Shown here: one piece after another, positions 30,768 to 38,253 of the stretch
Layout of the letters: the number at the start of each line of letters is the position of its first letter
How positions within the stretch are numbered: the stretch's first letter is position 1
Made by a program: the position numbers and the translations under genes
Source: Vicinamibacteria bacterium
GTDB taxonomy: Bacteria; Acidobacteriota; Vicinamibacteria; Fen-336; JAGNNV01
Assembly (NCBI GenBank): GCA_017990495.1
Contig: JAGNNV010000003.1
Span: 1-38,292, forward strand
Direction of reading: 5' to 3'
DNA length: 38,292 nucleotides
The notes under the pieces: generated by a model
What the model was told of the DNA's origin: nothing
Databases searched by the model: none
What the model saw: only the letters and a program-made list of their open reading frames with translations

Positions 30768-30771
30768 CCCT
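30766..30771 (+). promoter_or_regulatory. Putative -10 box TACCCT (plus strand)
   Basis: TACCCT ends 10 nt before the ATG at 30782. The hexamer is weak but fits TAnnnT at the exact spacing; any -35 element would lie inside the divergent coding region. Confidence 0.3.
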
Positions 30772-30781
30772 CCGATCTTCC

Positions 30782-31300
30782 ATGCGCGACAACCTTCCGA
30801 GGCGGCTCGTCAAACGGGTGGCCCTCGCCTTCTTTGAGGTCGATGTCGCCTTTCAGCGGAAGTGGCGTCCCGGCCGCGAGAAGGCCACATTCGACCTCGG
30901 CGGGTCATGCGAGAAGTGCGCGCGCTGCTGCGAAGCTCCGGCCATCTCCGTGTTCTGGCCGTTCCGGCGATTCCGCTCGCTGCGCGCCCTCTTCCTGGCC
31001 TGGGAGAAACACGTGAACGGCTTCCATCTCGTGCGCGAGGACAAGCTGCTCCAGGCCTTCGTCTTCCGGTGCGAACACTTCGACCGGAAGACCCGGAGGT
31101 GCGACAGCTACGACTCCCGCCCCGGGATGTGCCGCGATTACCCCCGACGTCTCATGTATCAGACCCATCCTGAGATGCTTGATGGCTGCGGCTATCGCCC
31201 CGTGACCCTGGGCGCCTCGCGCATGCTGAACGCCTTGCGGAGACAGAAGCTCACCGAGGAACAGCTGGCCAAGCTCAAGAAGGGTCTTTTCCTGGACTAG
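30782..31300 (+). CDS. YkgJ-family cysteine cluster protein
   Basis: A 172-residue protein of the YkgJ/UPF0153 type, which binds zinc or an iron-sulfur cluster through conserved cysteines. Visible are Cys43, Cys46, Cys49 and Cys50 (CxxCxxCC), Cys97, Cys107, the SRPGMCRDYP motif with Cys117, and Cys136. Length and order match the family. Biochemical function in this family is not settled. The kinase gene begins 24 bp downstream on the same strand with its own -10 box. The 5' end is divergent from the GT39 gene. Confidence 0.82.
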   Translation: MRDNLPRRLVKRVALAFFEVDVAFQRKWRPGREKATFDLGGSCEKCARCCEAPAISVFWPFRRFRSLRALFLAWEKHVNGFHLVREDKLLQAFVFRCEHFDRKTRRCDSYDSRPGMCRDYPRRLMYQTHPEMLDGCGYRPVTLGASRMLNALRRQKLTEEQLAKLKKGLFLD

Positions 31301-31308
31301 CAGCCTCG

Positions 31309-31314
31309 TATACT
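31309..31314 (+). promoter_or_regulatory. Putative -10 box TATACT, near-leaderless
   Basis: TATACT ends 10 nt before the GTG at 31325, with no Shine-Dalgarno sequence between. It supports the GTG start. Confidence 0.45.
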
Positions 31315-31324
31315 CCCGCTGCGC

Positions 31325-32260
31325 GTGTTTCTGCTGGGCCAAAATGTCGGGAAATATCAGATCCTCCAGAATCTTGGCTCTGGAGGATTTGGCACGGTTT
31401 TCCTCGTCCGCGACACCTGGATCGACAAAAAGGTGGCGATCAAGGTCCCGCACCGCCAGACCGGCAAGGAAGAAGACCTGCTCCAGGAGTCGCGCCTTCT
31501 CGCCGCCCTGAACCACCCGAACATCGTCTCCATCCTCACCGCGGAGAAGATCGACGGCACGTTCTTCATCGTCATGGAGTACGTGAAGGGGGAGAGCCTG
31601 GAGGCGCTCCTCGACCGCGAGAAGGTCCTCGATCAGTTCCGGGCCGTGGAGATGACGGTGCAGATCCTCAAGGGCGTCGAGCACGCCCACAAGGCCCAGA
31701 TCCTCCACCGCGATCTGCGTCCCGCGAACGTGCTGGTTTCCGAGGGCGGGGCCTTGAAGGTGGCCGACTTCGGCACCTCGCGCATCCTCGATCGAGCCCA
31801 CGCCAACACGGTCATCGGCTCGCCGCCCTACATGGCCCCCGAGCAGTTCGCGGGCAAGGCGCAACTCCCGGCCGACGTCTACTCCGTGGGCGTGATGCTC
31901 TACCAGATGATCACGGGCATGCTGCCGTACTTCAGCCCGAACCCTGCCGAGATCGAGCGCATGGTGTCGCAGGGCCGGTGCACCGCGCCGAGGGTTCGCA
32001 ACTCGCGGATCTCGAAGGAACTCTCCGACATCGTGATGAAGGCCATGGCCCCCGATCTCACGGTGCGATACCTCTCCGCTTCCGAGTTGCTCGAGGACCT
32101 GCAGACCGCGGCCGACATCGACCATCGTCAGACCGAGATGGAGGAGATCCGGAAGCGCCTGCGCGCGCGCGAGGCCCCCAAGCGCGGCCTGTGCTGGAAC
32201 TGCGGCCGTCCCCAGCCCCAGCGTTCGACGAAGTGCCCGTTCTGCGGCGAGACGCTCTAG
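31325..32260 (+). CDS. Soluble Ser/Thr protein kinase with C-terminal zinc ribbon
   Basis: A 311-residue Hanks-type kinase. It has the glycine loop GSGGFG (18-23), Lys40 in VAIK, the helix-C Glu55, HRD at 128-130, the DFG triad 148-150 and APE at 171-173. In the catalytic loop the usual Lys (HRDLKPxN) is Arg132 (HRDLRPAN). There is no transmembrane helix or PASTA domain. After the kinase fold a charged helix (260-285) leads to a zinc ribbon with Cys290-x2-Cys293 and Cys304-x2-Cys307. It starts at GTG 31325, supported by the TATACT box. The substrate is unknown. It ends convergent with rsmE. Confidence 0.88.
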   Translation: MFLLGQNVGKYQILQNLGSGGFGTVFLVRDTWIDKKVAIKVPHRQTGKEEDLLQESRLLAALNHPNIVSILTAEKIDGTFFIVMEYVKGESLEALLDREKVLDQFRAVEMTVQILKGVEHAHKAQILHRDLRPANVLVSEGGALKVADFGTSRILDRAHANTVIGSPPYMAPEQFAGKAQLPADVYSVGVMLYQMITGMLPYFSPNPAEIERMVSQGRCTAPRVRNSRISKELSDIVMKAMAPDLTVRYLSASELLEDLQTAADIDHRQTEMEEIRKRLRAREAPKRGLCWNCGRPQPQRSTKCPFCGETL

Positions 32261-32291
32261 TCGCGCTGGCAGACAGAGCGTTCGCGCCAGG

Positions 32292-32314
32292 CACCGGCGG
32301 CCTCGCGCCCGGTG
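32292..32314. terminator. Hairpin between convergent kinase and rsmE genes
   Basis: CACCGG (32292-32297) and CCGGTG (32309-32314) form a 6-bp stem around an 11-nt loop in the 75-bp convergent gap. No T-run on either side, so termination is only suggested by position. Confidence 0.35.
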
Positions 32315-32335
32315 TGACGAGAGGTGAAGGGAGCC

Positions 32336-33070
32336 TCAGCGGTATCGGTTGCCGAGGATGGCGAGCGCCGCGACGCAGGCGGTCTCGGACCGCAGGGTGT
32401 GAAGGGCGAACCGCTCCGGGGTAAACCCGGCCGCGGTCAGGGTGGCGAGATCTCCGGCTGACAGGCCACCCGCCGGGCCCACCGCCACCACCACCGACCG
32501 CACGCTCGACGGCGCGCTCAGGTCGGCCTCACCCTGGGATAGCGAAGGCTCCGTAGCCACGATGCGTTTCTCGCTCTCGCCGGGTGCGCCCAGCGCTTCA
32601 GCGGCGAGCTTCAAGGCGATCACGTCGTCGAGGCGCGGGACGACCGCCCGCCCCGACTGCTCGGCTGCGCTCGTGGCCACGCGATGCCATCGTTCGCGCC
32701 GACCCTCGCCGGGCTCGCGTCTTGCCACGGTGTCGGTGCGCTCGAAGACCGCGGGGGAAATCCGCGCCACCCCGAGTTCGGTCGCCTTCTGGATCACGAG
32801 TTCCGTGAGGTCGCCCTTGAGCGGACTCATCAGGAGATGAAGAGGCGCGCTTCGTTCAGGCGGGGCCGTGGTGGCTTCGCCCACGTCGATGATGACCCGG
32901 TGTTTCTCGATGACCCTTATGGTCGCGCCGAACTCACGGCCCGCGTCGAAGACTCGCAGAGCATCGCCTTCGGTCAGGCGCAGGACTCGGGTCACATGAT
33001 TGCGGGCGTTCTCGGGCAGATCCATCAACCCGGGAGACGCCGCGGGCACGTGGAACCGGTGCACGGTCAT
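32336..33070 (-). CDS. rsmE: 16S rRNA (uracil-1498 N3)-methyltransferase
   Basis: A 244-residue SPOUT-family methyltransferase. The N-terminal PUA-like domain begins HRFHVP. The SPOUT domain holds LVIQKATELGVARISPAVFERT, the AAEQSGRAVVP motif, the glycine-rich SAM knot VAVGPAGGLS and the C-terminal LRSETACVAALAIL motif, all characteristic of RsmE. It methylates N3 of U1498 in 16S rRNA. The ATG at 33070 overlaps the prmA stop (ATGA); longer upstream frames are shadow sequence of prmA. It is the last gene of the chaperone operon. Confidence 0.92.
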   Translation of the reverse strand: MTVHRFHVPAASPGLMDLPENARNHVTRVLRLTEGDALRVFDAGREFGATIRVIEKHRVIIDVGEATTAPPERSAPLHLLMSPLKGDLTELVIQKATELGVARISPAVFERTDTVARREPGEGRRERWHRVATSAAEQSGRAVVPRLDDVIALKLAAEALGAPGESEKRIVATEPSLSQGEADLSAPSSVRSVVVAVGPAGGLSAGDLATLTAAGFTPERFALHTLRSETACVAALAILGNRYR

Positions 33071-33948
33071 GGCCTCTCGTACAGGAGACTGGCCCACTCG
33101 CCCTGATACGTGCTCGCGACCTTCCAGTCCGAAGGCCAGGCCGCCCTCACCGCGGCTTCTTCGTCGCGCAGCAGGCCGGCGAGGATGAAGCGGCAACCGC
33201 CGGCTCCGAGTGCGGTCACCTCGGCGGCGCGGGCGATGTGAAACGGGGCCATCAGGTTCGCGAACACGAGGTCGAAACGCGCCGGGAGCAGGCCCCGGCC
33301 GCCGTCCATCAGCACCACGCTCATGTTCACGCCGTTCATTTCCGCGTGCTTCCACGCCGAGGACGTGGCCAGAGGATCGAAGTCGGCGGCGATGACCCGG
33401 GCGCCCGCGTGTTTGACTGCGGCGATACCGAGGATGCCGGTGCCACAGCCAAGGTCGAGGGTGCGCGGGGCCGCGGGAAGCGATGGTGCGAGCACTCCCA
33501 GCGTCTGCAGGCACAACTTCGTGGACTCGTGGGTGCCGGTGCCGAACGCGCGGCCAGGATCCATGCGCAGGGGAATGGCGGTGTGGCCGTCGGCGCCGGA
33601 CGCTTCGTCGACCCACTCGGGCACAATCCGGAAAGGGGGGACGTCGAAGGCCACGAACGTCTCCTTGAACCGCTGCACCCAGTCGGGGTTGGGAACTGCG
33701 ACCCGCGACGCGGTGGTGTCGAACTCTTTGGCCAGCGCGCGCATGTCCTCGGCCCGGGCCTCGGGATCAGCGAAGAAACACACCAGCCGCACCTGACCTG
33801 GGCCCCCTTTTTCGATGGTGATTCCCGAACAGTCCTCGGTCCAGGCGCGCCCGGAAGCTTCGTCTTCCTGATCCTCGGGAACGGTCAGAACCCAGGCGTC
33901 AATAGTGGCCTCGGGCGGGGTGGGATCGTGCATGGTGGCGGCCCCCAC
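33067..33948 (-). CDS. prmA: Ribosomal protein L11 methyltransferase
   Basis: A 293-residue class I methyltransferase with an N-terminal L11-recognition domain. Its motifs are MDPGRAFGTGTHEST, LDLGCGTGILGIAAVKHGA-like motif I, an AADFDP acidic loop and NLMAPF in place of the usual NILA motif. It trimethylates ribosomal protein L11. The GTG at 33948 overlaps the last base of the dnaJ stop (TAGTG); an ATG at 33933 would give a 288-residue protein and is an equally reasonable start. It is followed by rsmE with a 4-nt overlap. Confidence 0.92.
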   Translation of the reverse strand: MGAATMHDPTPPEATIDAWVLTVPEDQEDEASGRAWTEDCSGITIEKGGPGQVRLVCFFADPEARAEDMRALAKEFDTTASRVAVPNPDWVQRFKETFVAFDVPPFRIVPEWVDEASGADGHTAIPLRMDPGRAFGTGTHESTKLCLQTLGVLAPSLPAAPRTLDLGCGTGILGIAAVKHAGARVIAADFDPLATSSAWKHAEMNGVNMSVVLMDGGRGLLPARFDLVFANLMAPFHIARAAEVTALGAGGCRFILAGLLRDEEAAVRAAWPSDWKVASTYQGEWASLLYERP

Positions 33949-35066
33949 TAGTCCAGCAAATCACGGACCTTCTCGAAGAACGACTTGCCCTTGGAATTGA
34001 GGTCGACACTCATGGTCTTGCCGAGCTTCTCGAGGAGCTTGCGTTCCTCGCCGCCAATCTTCTTCGGGATGACCACCTTGATCTGGACGTAGAGGTCGCC
34101 GCGTCCCCGGCCGCCGAGTTCGGGCGCGCCTTGTCCGCGCAGACGAAGCACTGAACCCGGCTGCGCGCCTTCCGGCACCGTGACCTTGGCCCTTGTGCCG
34201 TCGGGCATGGGGATCTCGACCTGGTCGCCCAGGATGGCCTGAACGAAACTGATGGGGATCTCGCAGACCAGGGCGGTGCCGTCGCGCTTGAAGAAACCAT
34301 CCTTGTGATCGCGCACGCGCAGGACGACGTAGAGGTCGCCGGGCGGGGCTGAACTCATGCCGGGCTCGCCTTCGCCGGAAACGCGGAGCTGCGACCCGGT
34401 GTCGACACCCGCGGGGATCTTGATCGAGATGTCGCGCTCTTTGGCCACGAGGCCCTCGCCGCGGCAGTCGCGGCAGGGCGAGGCGATGATCTTGCCCGAG
34501 CCGCGGCAGCGTCCGCAGGTTCGCGCCACGGTGAAGAAGCCCTGCTGGAAGGCGATCTGGCCGGTGCCGTTGCACGTGCCGCAGGTGGTGGGCTTGCTGC
34601 CCGCGGCCGCACCCGAGCCTGAGCAGGTCTCGCAGCGCTCGTGCCGGGGCACCCTGATGGTCTTGGTCGCGCCGAAGAGGCCCTCTTCGAAGTCGATCTC
34701 GATGGTGTAGCGCAGGTCGGCCCCGCGCCGCGCTCCACCGCCGCCGCGCCGCCGGTTCGGGTCGCCCAGGCCGAAGAAGTCGCCGAGGATGTCGGAAAAG
34801 TCGGTGAACTGCGACGGATCGAAGCCGCCTCCGCCCGCTGATCCCGAAACCCCGGCGTGGCCATAGGCGTCGTAACGCTTGCGCTTCTCCGCGTCGGAGA
34901 GAACGCTGTAGGCCTCGGCCGCTTCCTTGAACTTGTCCTCGGCCGCCTTGTCCCCCGGGTTGCGGTCGGGATGGAACTTCATCGCGACCTTGCGGTAGGC
35001 GGATTTGATCTCCTGATCGGTGCTCGTTCTCGAGACCTCGAGAATTTCGTAGTAATCGCGAGCCAT
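33948..35066 (-). CDS. dnaJ: Chaperone protein DnaJ
   Basis: A 372-residue full-length type A J-protein. It has a J domain (5-68) with His-Pro-Asp at 32-34, a Gly/Phe-rich linker, a zinc domain with four CxxCxGxG-type repeats (about 145-215), and two beta-sandwich substrate-binding domains including GDLYVVLRVRDHKDGFF. It stimulates the ATPase of the DnaK encoded just upstream. It lies 84 bp after dnaK, with a GC-rich hairpin in the gap. No Shine-Dalgarno is evident before its ATG. Confidence 0.97.
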   Translation of the reverse strand: MARDYYEILEVSRTSTDQEIKSAYRKVAMKFHPDRNPGDKAAEDKFKEAAEAYSVLSDAEKRKRYDAYGHAGVSGSAGGGGFDPSQFTDFSDILGDFFGLGDPNRRRGGGGARRGADLRYTIEIDFEEGLFGATKTIRVPRHERCETCSGSGAAAGSKPTTCGTCNGTGQIAFQQGFFTVARTCGRCRGSGKIIASPCRDCRGEGLVAKERDISIKIPAGVDTGSQLRVSGEGEPGMSSAPPGDLYVVLRVRDHKDGFFKRDGTALVCEIPISFVQAILGDQVEIPMPDGTRAKVTVPEGAQPGSVLRLRGQGAPELGGRGRGDLYVQIKVVIPKKIGGEERKLLEKLGKTMSVDLNSKGKSFFEKVRDLLD

Positions 35067-35112
35067 GGTTTAGGGGATTGGATGGACCTTCGTGGATAAA
35101 GCGGGAGCCGGG

Positions 35113-35136
35113 CCCGCCCCCGGTTGGAGGCGGGGG
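35113..35136. other. GC-rich inverted repeat between dnaK and dnaJ
   Basis: CCCGCC and GGCGGG, with alternative pairings among flanking C and G runs, form a strong hairpin in the 84-bp dnaK-dnaJ spacer. It has no T-run. It may set transcript stability or partial readthrough between the two genes. Confidence 0.4.
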
Positions 35137-35150
35137 AGAACAAGGGCCAG

Positions 35151-36959
35151 CTAGGCGCGGAGCATCGCCGAGGACAGGATCTGTGCGACCTCTTCCATCT
35201 CTCGCAGGCTGCGCTGAAGGATGGAAACGGTGTCGTCGATCTTGAGACGCTGGGTCTCCATGATCGCGGTCTGGATCCGCGTCTTTTCCTCGGCCGAGAG
35301 TTTGCGCTCGAGGAGGGTGAGGGTGCGCTGCGAGTTCGCGACCAGGCCGCTCACCTGCTGGAGAAGTTTCTCCTTCTCCTTCACTTCCTTGTCGTTGACC
35401 TGGCGCATCTTCGTTTCGCCGACCAGCCGCTCGAGATCGCGCTCGTTGATGCCGCTCGCGGGATGGATCACCAGCGACTGCGACCGGCCGGTGGCCTGAT
35501 CGAGAGCGGAGACCGAGACGATGCCGTCGGAGTCGATCTCGAATCCGACTTCGATCTGAGGCAGACCGCGGGGCGAGGGAGGGATGTTGGTGAGGTCGAA
35601 ACGGGCGAGCGACCGGTTGTAGGCCGACATGTCGCTTTCACCCTGCAACACGTGCAGCTCAACGCTCGTCTGGTTGTCGGTGACGGTGGTGAAGATCCGG
35701 CTGCGGCGGGTGGGAATGGCCGAATTGCGGTCGATGATCGGGGTGAAAGTCCCGTTCATGGTCTCGATGCCGAGGGTGTAGGGGGTGACGTCGAGCAGGA
35801 CCAGGCTTTTCACCTCGCCCTCCATGATGCCGGTCTGGATGGCGGCGCCCATGGCCACGCACTCGTCGGGGTTGATCGTGCGGTTCGGTTTGCGGCCGAA
35901 GACGCGCTGGACGATCTCCACAACCTGAGGAGCGCGGGTCTGCCCACCCACGAGCAGGACATCGTCGATCTGCTCGGGCTTGAGGCCCGCGTCGGCCAGG
36001 CAGCGTTTGCAGGGCTCCTCGGTGCGGGAGAGCAGGTCTTGCGTCATCGCCTCGTACTGCTGACGGGTCAGGGTGGTGGAGAGATGTTTGGGACCGGAGG
36101 CGTCGGCGGAGATGAACGGCAGGACGATCTCGGTGGATTCCGCGGTGGAGAGATCGCACTTGGCCTTCTCCGCCGCTTCCTTGAGACGCTGGCGGGCCAT
36201 GCGGTCCTGGCTGAGCTCGATGCCGGTGGATTTGAGGAAGTCCTCGACGAGGAAGTCGATGATTCTCTGGTCGAAATCCTCACCGCCCAGGAAGGTGTCG
36301 CCGCCGGTGGCCCGGACCTGCATCACGCCATCGCTGACTTCGAGGATCGAGATGTCGAAGGTGCCGCCGCCCAAGTCGTAGACCGCGACGTATTGGTTCT
36401 TCTGCCCCTTGCCGCCGAGGCCGTAGGCGAGTGCGGCCGCCGTCGGCTCGTTCAGGATCCGGCCCACTTTGAGGCCCGCGATCATGCCCGCGTCTTTGGT
36501 GGCCTGCCGCTGGGGGTCGTTGAAATAGGCGGGGACGGTGATGATGGCTTCGTCGACCGTCTCGCCCAGATACTCCTCGGCGCCCTGTTTGAGTTTCTGC
36601 AGGACCAGGGCCGAAATCTCGGGCGGGGCGTAGAGCCGGTCGCCGGCGCGGATGTGGGCGTCGCCGTTGGGGGCTTCGGCCACCTCGAAGGGCGCGAACT
36701 TGCGGGCGTGCTCCACCTCGGGCGAGTTGAACTTGCGTCCGATGAGGCGCTTCACCGCATAAAGGGTGTTGGTGGGATTGGTGATGGCCTGACGTTTGGC
36801 GATCTGTCCGACCAGGCGGTCGCCCTTGGCCGTGAAGGCGATGACCGAGGGCGTGGTGCGGGCGCCTTCAGAGTTGGGGATGACGGAGGGCTGGCCGTTC
36901 TCGATAACGGCCACGCAGGAGTTGGTGGTGCCGAGGTCGATGCCGATGATTCGTCCCAT
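35151..36959 (-). CDS. dnaK: Chaperone protein DnaK (Hsp70), short C-terminus
   Basis: A 602-residue Hsp70. Nucleotide-binding motifs are [14 protein letters not shown], the [13 protein letters not shown] phosphate loop and [11 protein letters not shown]; the [13 protein letters not shown] linker leads to the substrate-binding domain and an alpha-helical lid. Usual DnaK proteins have about 630-640 residues; this one ends soon after the lid helices, at ILSSAMLRA, and lacks the disordered acidic tail. The organisation with grpE and dnaJ makes it the main chaperone candidate, though a paralog elsewhere cannot be excluded. AGGAGAG precedes the ATG. The grpE stop lies 8 bp upstream. Confidence 0.96.
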   Translation of the reverse strand: MGRIIGIDLGTTNSCVAVIENGQPSVIPNSEGARTTPSVIAFTAKGDRLVGQIAKRQAITNPTNTLYAVKRLIGRKFNSPEVEHARKFAPFEVAEAPNGDAHIRAGDRLYAPPEISALVLQKLKQGAEEYLGETVDEAIITVPAYFNDPQRQATKDAGMIAGLKVGRILNEPTAAALAYGLGGKGQKNQYVAVYDLGGGTFDISILEVSDGVMQVRATGGDTFLGGEDFDQRIIDFLVEDFLKSTGIELSQDRMARQRLKEAAEKAKCDLSTAESTEIVLPFISADASGPKHLSTTLTRQQYEAMTQDLLSRTEEPCKRCLADAGLKPEQIDDVLLVGGQTRAPQVVEIVQRVFGRKPNRTINPDECVAMGAAIQTGIMEGEVKSLVLLDVTPYTLGIETMNGTFTPIIDRNSAIPTRRSRIFTTVTDNQTSVELHVLQGESDMSAYNRSLARFDLTNIPPSPRGLPQIEVGFEIDSDGIVSVSALDQATGRSQSLVIHPASGINERDLERLVGETKMRQVNDKEVKEKEKLLQQVSGLVANSQRTLTLLERKLSAEEKTRIQTAIMETQRLKIDDTVSILQRSLREMEEVAQILSSAMLRA

Positions 36960-36967
36960 GATCTCTC

Positions 36968-37546
36968 CTAGTGGGAAACCGGCACGTTGGTATCGCTTTC
37001 CTCGGTGGCCTGCTGCGCGACCTTGACCAGCGCGGGGCGGACCAGGCGGTCGCCCAGCATGTAGCCCTTGCGGTAGCAGATCGCGACGGTGCCGTCCTCG
37101 GCCCCGGGCACCGGCTCGTAGGACAGGGCCTGGTGGCGAAGCGGATCGAACTTCTCCCCGGTGGGGTCTTCCTGACGGACGCCACGAGCACCCAGAGTGG
37201 TGTTGACGTCCTTCAGAGTGATCTCGACGCCGGCGCGGATCTCATCGAGCGATCCCTGGGCAAGCAGCGCCTTTTCGAGGGCGTCGAGCGAGGGAAGGAG
37301 ATCGGAGAGGAGCGAGATCACCGCGTCGTCGCTGGCCGCACGCTGGTCGCGCTCGACCCGGCGACGGTAGTTGTCGAACTCGGCTCGTCGGCGCAGGAGC
37401 TGGTCTTTGAGGCCGGCAACCTCCTCTTCGAGGATCGTGACGGGATCCTTGGCCGGAGCGGGATTTTCGGACGTGGAGTCGGCGGGAGTCGGAATGACCG
37501 ACTCTGCTTCATCTTGAACCATGGACGGGGATTTCGCTGCTGACAT
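36968..37546 (-). CDS. grpE: Nucleotide exchange factor GrpE
   Basis: A 192-residue GrpE with an acidic, disordered N-terminus, a long coiled-coil (LEEEVAGLKDQLLRRRAEFDNYRRR) and the C-terminal beta-wing with PLRHQALSYEPVPG, GTVAICYRKGYMLGDRLVRPALVKVA. It releases ADP from DnaK. The ATG at 37546 was chosen; a TTG at 37555 is in frame but too close to the TATACT box to be transcribed with a leader. It is the first gene of the chaperone operon. No CIRCE element or hrcA gene was found next to it. Confidence 0.95.
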   Translation of the reverse strand: MSAAKSPSMVQDEAESVIPTPADSTSENPAPAKDPVTILEEEVAGLKDQLLRRRAEFDNYRRRVERDQRAASDDAVISLLSDLLPSLDALEKALLAQGSLDEIRAGVEITLKDVNTTLGARGVRQEDPTGEKFDPLRHQALSYEPVPGAEDGTVAICYRKGYMLGDRLVRPALVKVAQQATEESDTNVPVSH

Positions 37547-37560
37547 TGGGAACAAGCCTC

Positions 37561-37566
37561 AGTATA
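37561..37566 (-). promoter_or_regulatory. Putative -10 box TATACT for the grpE operon
   Basis: On the minus strand TATACT lies 14 nt before the grpE ATG, predicting a leader of about 7-8 nt. It sits between the bactofilin stop and grpE. No heat-shock CIRCE repeat overlaps it. Confidence 0.45.
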
Positions 37567-37591
37567 GCGAGGCTGCGCCCCCGGTCCGCAC

Positions 37592-38017
37592 TCAGGAGCG
37601 GGCGGCCGGGCCCATCTGGCTGGTGCCCTTGAACGCGGCGCCATCGGCGATGGCGATACGGGCGGCCTTGATGCTGCCCGTGAGCGTTCCGGCCGCGCGT
37701 ATTTCCAGGCGATCGGACGCGGTGCAGTCACCCGTCACCCGGCCCGAAATCACGATGGACTTGGCGGAAATGTTGGCTTTGACCACGCCGGTTTCGCCCA
37801 CCTCGACCTCGCTCGAAGACTTGATCTCCCCTTCCACCGGTCCCTGGATCAACAACGGTTCATCGGTGTCGATCTTGCCGACGAAGCGCGTTTTCTCGCC
37901 CATCACCGTGCTCTTCGCGGTGGGCTTGGGCGGGGGAGGAGGAGGTGCGGTTGCCGTGGGCGCCGCGGGCGCGGGCGCAGCTGCAGGTTTGGGATCGGAT
38001 TTGCCAAAAAGGCCCAT
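37592..38017 (-). CDS. Bactofilin family cytoskeletal protein
   Basis: A 141-residue bactofilin (DUF583). A short N-terminal MGLFGK segment is followed by an Ala/Pro-rich linker (about 10-35), then the beta-helix with repeating turns: GPVEGEIKSSSEVEVGETGVVKANISAKSIVISGRVTGDCTASDRLEI and later strands. Bactofilins polymerise into membrane-associated filaments that affect cell shape or polarity. ATG 38017 is backed by GGAGAGAAC just upstream; the longer frame runs into the tRNA gene and is not used. It lies upstream of grpE on the same strand, 45 bp away. Confidence 0.88.
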   Translation of the reverse strand: MGLFGKSDPKPAAAPAPAAPTATAPPPPPPKPTAKSTVMGEKTRFVGKIDTDEPLLIQGPVEGEIKSSSEVEVGETGVVKANISAKSIVISGRVTGDCTASDRLEIRAAGTLTGSIKAARIAIADGAAFKGTSQMGPAARS

Positions 38018-38041
38018 GTTCTCTCCGGGACTGAGGGGTGA

Positions 38042-38117
38042 TGGAGCGGGCGACGGGGTTCGAACCCGCGACACCGAGCTTGGGAAGCTCGTACTCTACC
38101 AACTGAGCTACGCCCGC
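38042..38117 (-). tRNA. tRNA-Gly(CCC)
   Basis: A 76-nt cloverleaf on the minus strand. The acceptor stem GCGGGCG pairs with CGCCCGC; the D arm is GCTC/GAGT; the anticodon stem CGAGC/GCTCG encloses loop TTCCCAA with anticodon CCC (reads GGG, Gly); the T arm has GCGGG, TTCGAAC. Discriminator base T and an encoded 3' CCA (38042-38044) are present. The bactofilin gene follows. Confidence 0.95.
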
Positions 38118-38138
38118 TCGGGCCATGTAGCAGTAAAC

Positions 38139-38168
38139 ATCTTAGGTCGTCGCGCTTGGGTGCGTCAA
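38139..38168 (-). promoter_or_regulatory. Promoter of tRNA-Gly (TTGACG-18-TAAGAT)
   Basis: On the minus strand TTGACG (38163-38168) and TAAGAT (38139-38144) are spaced by 18 bp, ending 21 nt before the tRNA. It is the one place in the window with a clear -35/-10 pair of housekeeping type. Confidence 0.65.
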
Positions 38169-38205
38169 CGGCGGGCACCGGGGGAGGAGGGGTTTCGATT
38201 CACAC

Positions 38206-38222
38206 TTCAGCCTTCGGCTGAA
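38206..38222. other. Perfect 7-bp palindrome with 3-nt loop
   Basis: TTCAGCC, TTC, GGCTGAA forms a tight hairpin in the region between the tRNA promoter and the tRNA-like fragment. It has no T-run. Possible terminator of a transcript entering from the right edge, or a repeat-type palindrome. Confidence 0.35.
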
Positions 38223-38253
38223 CGCTGAATCGGGCGCTTCGCTGCGCTCAGCG

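Noticed and set aside
35124-36971. 615-codon plus-strand open frame
   Set aside because: It is the antisense of dnaK, a known source of long spurious frames.
37547-37591. CIRCE heat-shock operator before grpE
   Set aside because: No TTAGCACTC/GAGTGCTAA inverted repeat could be found in the 45-bp gap or at the 3' end of the bactofilin gene.
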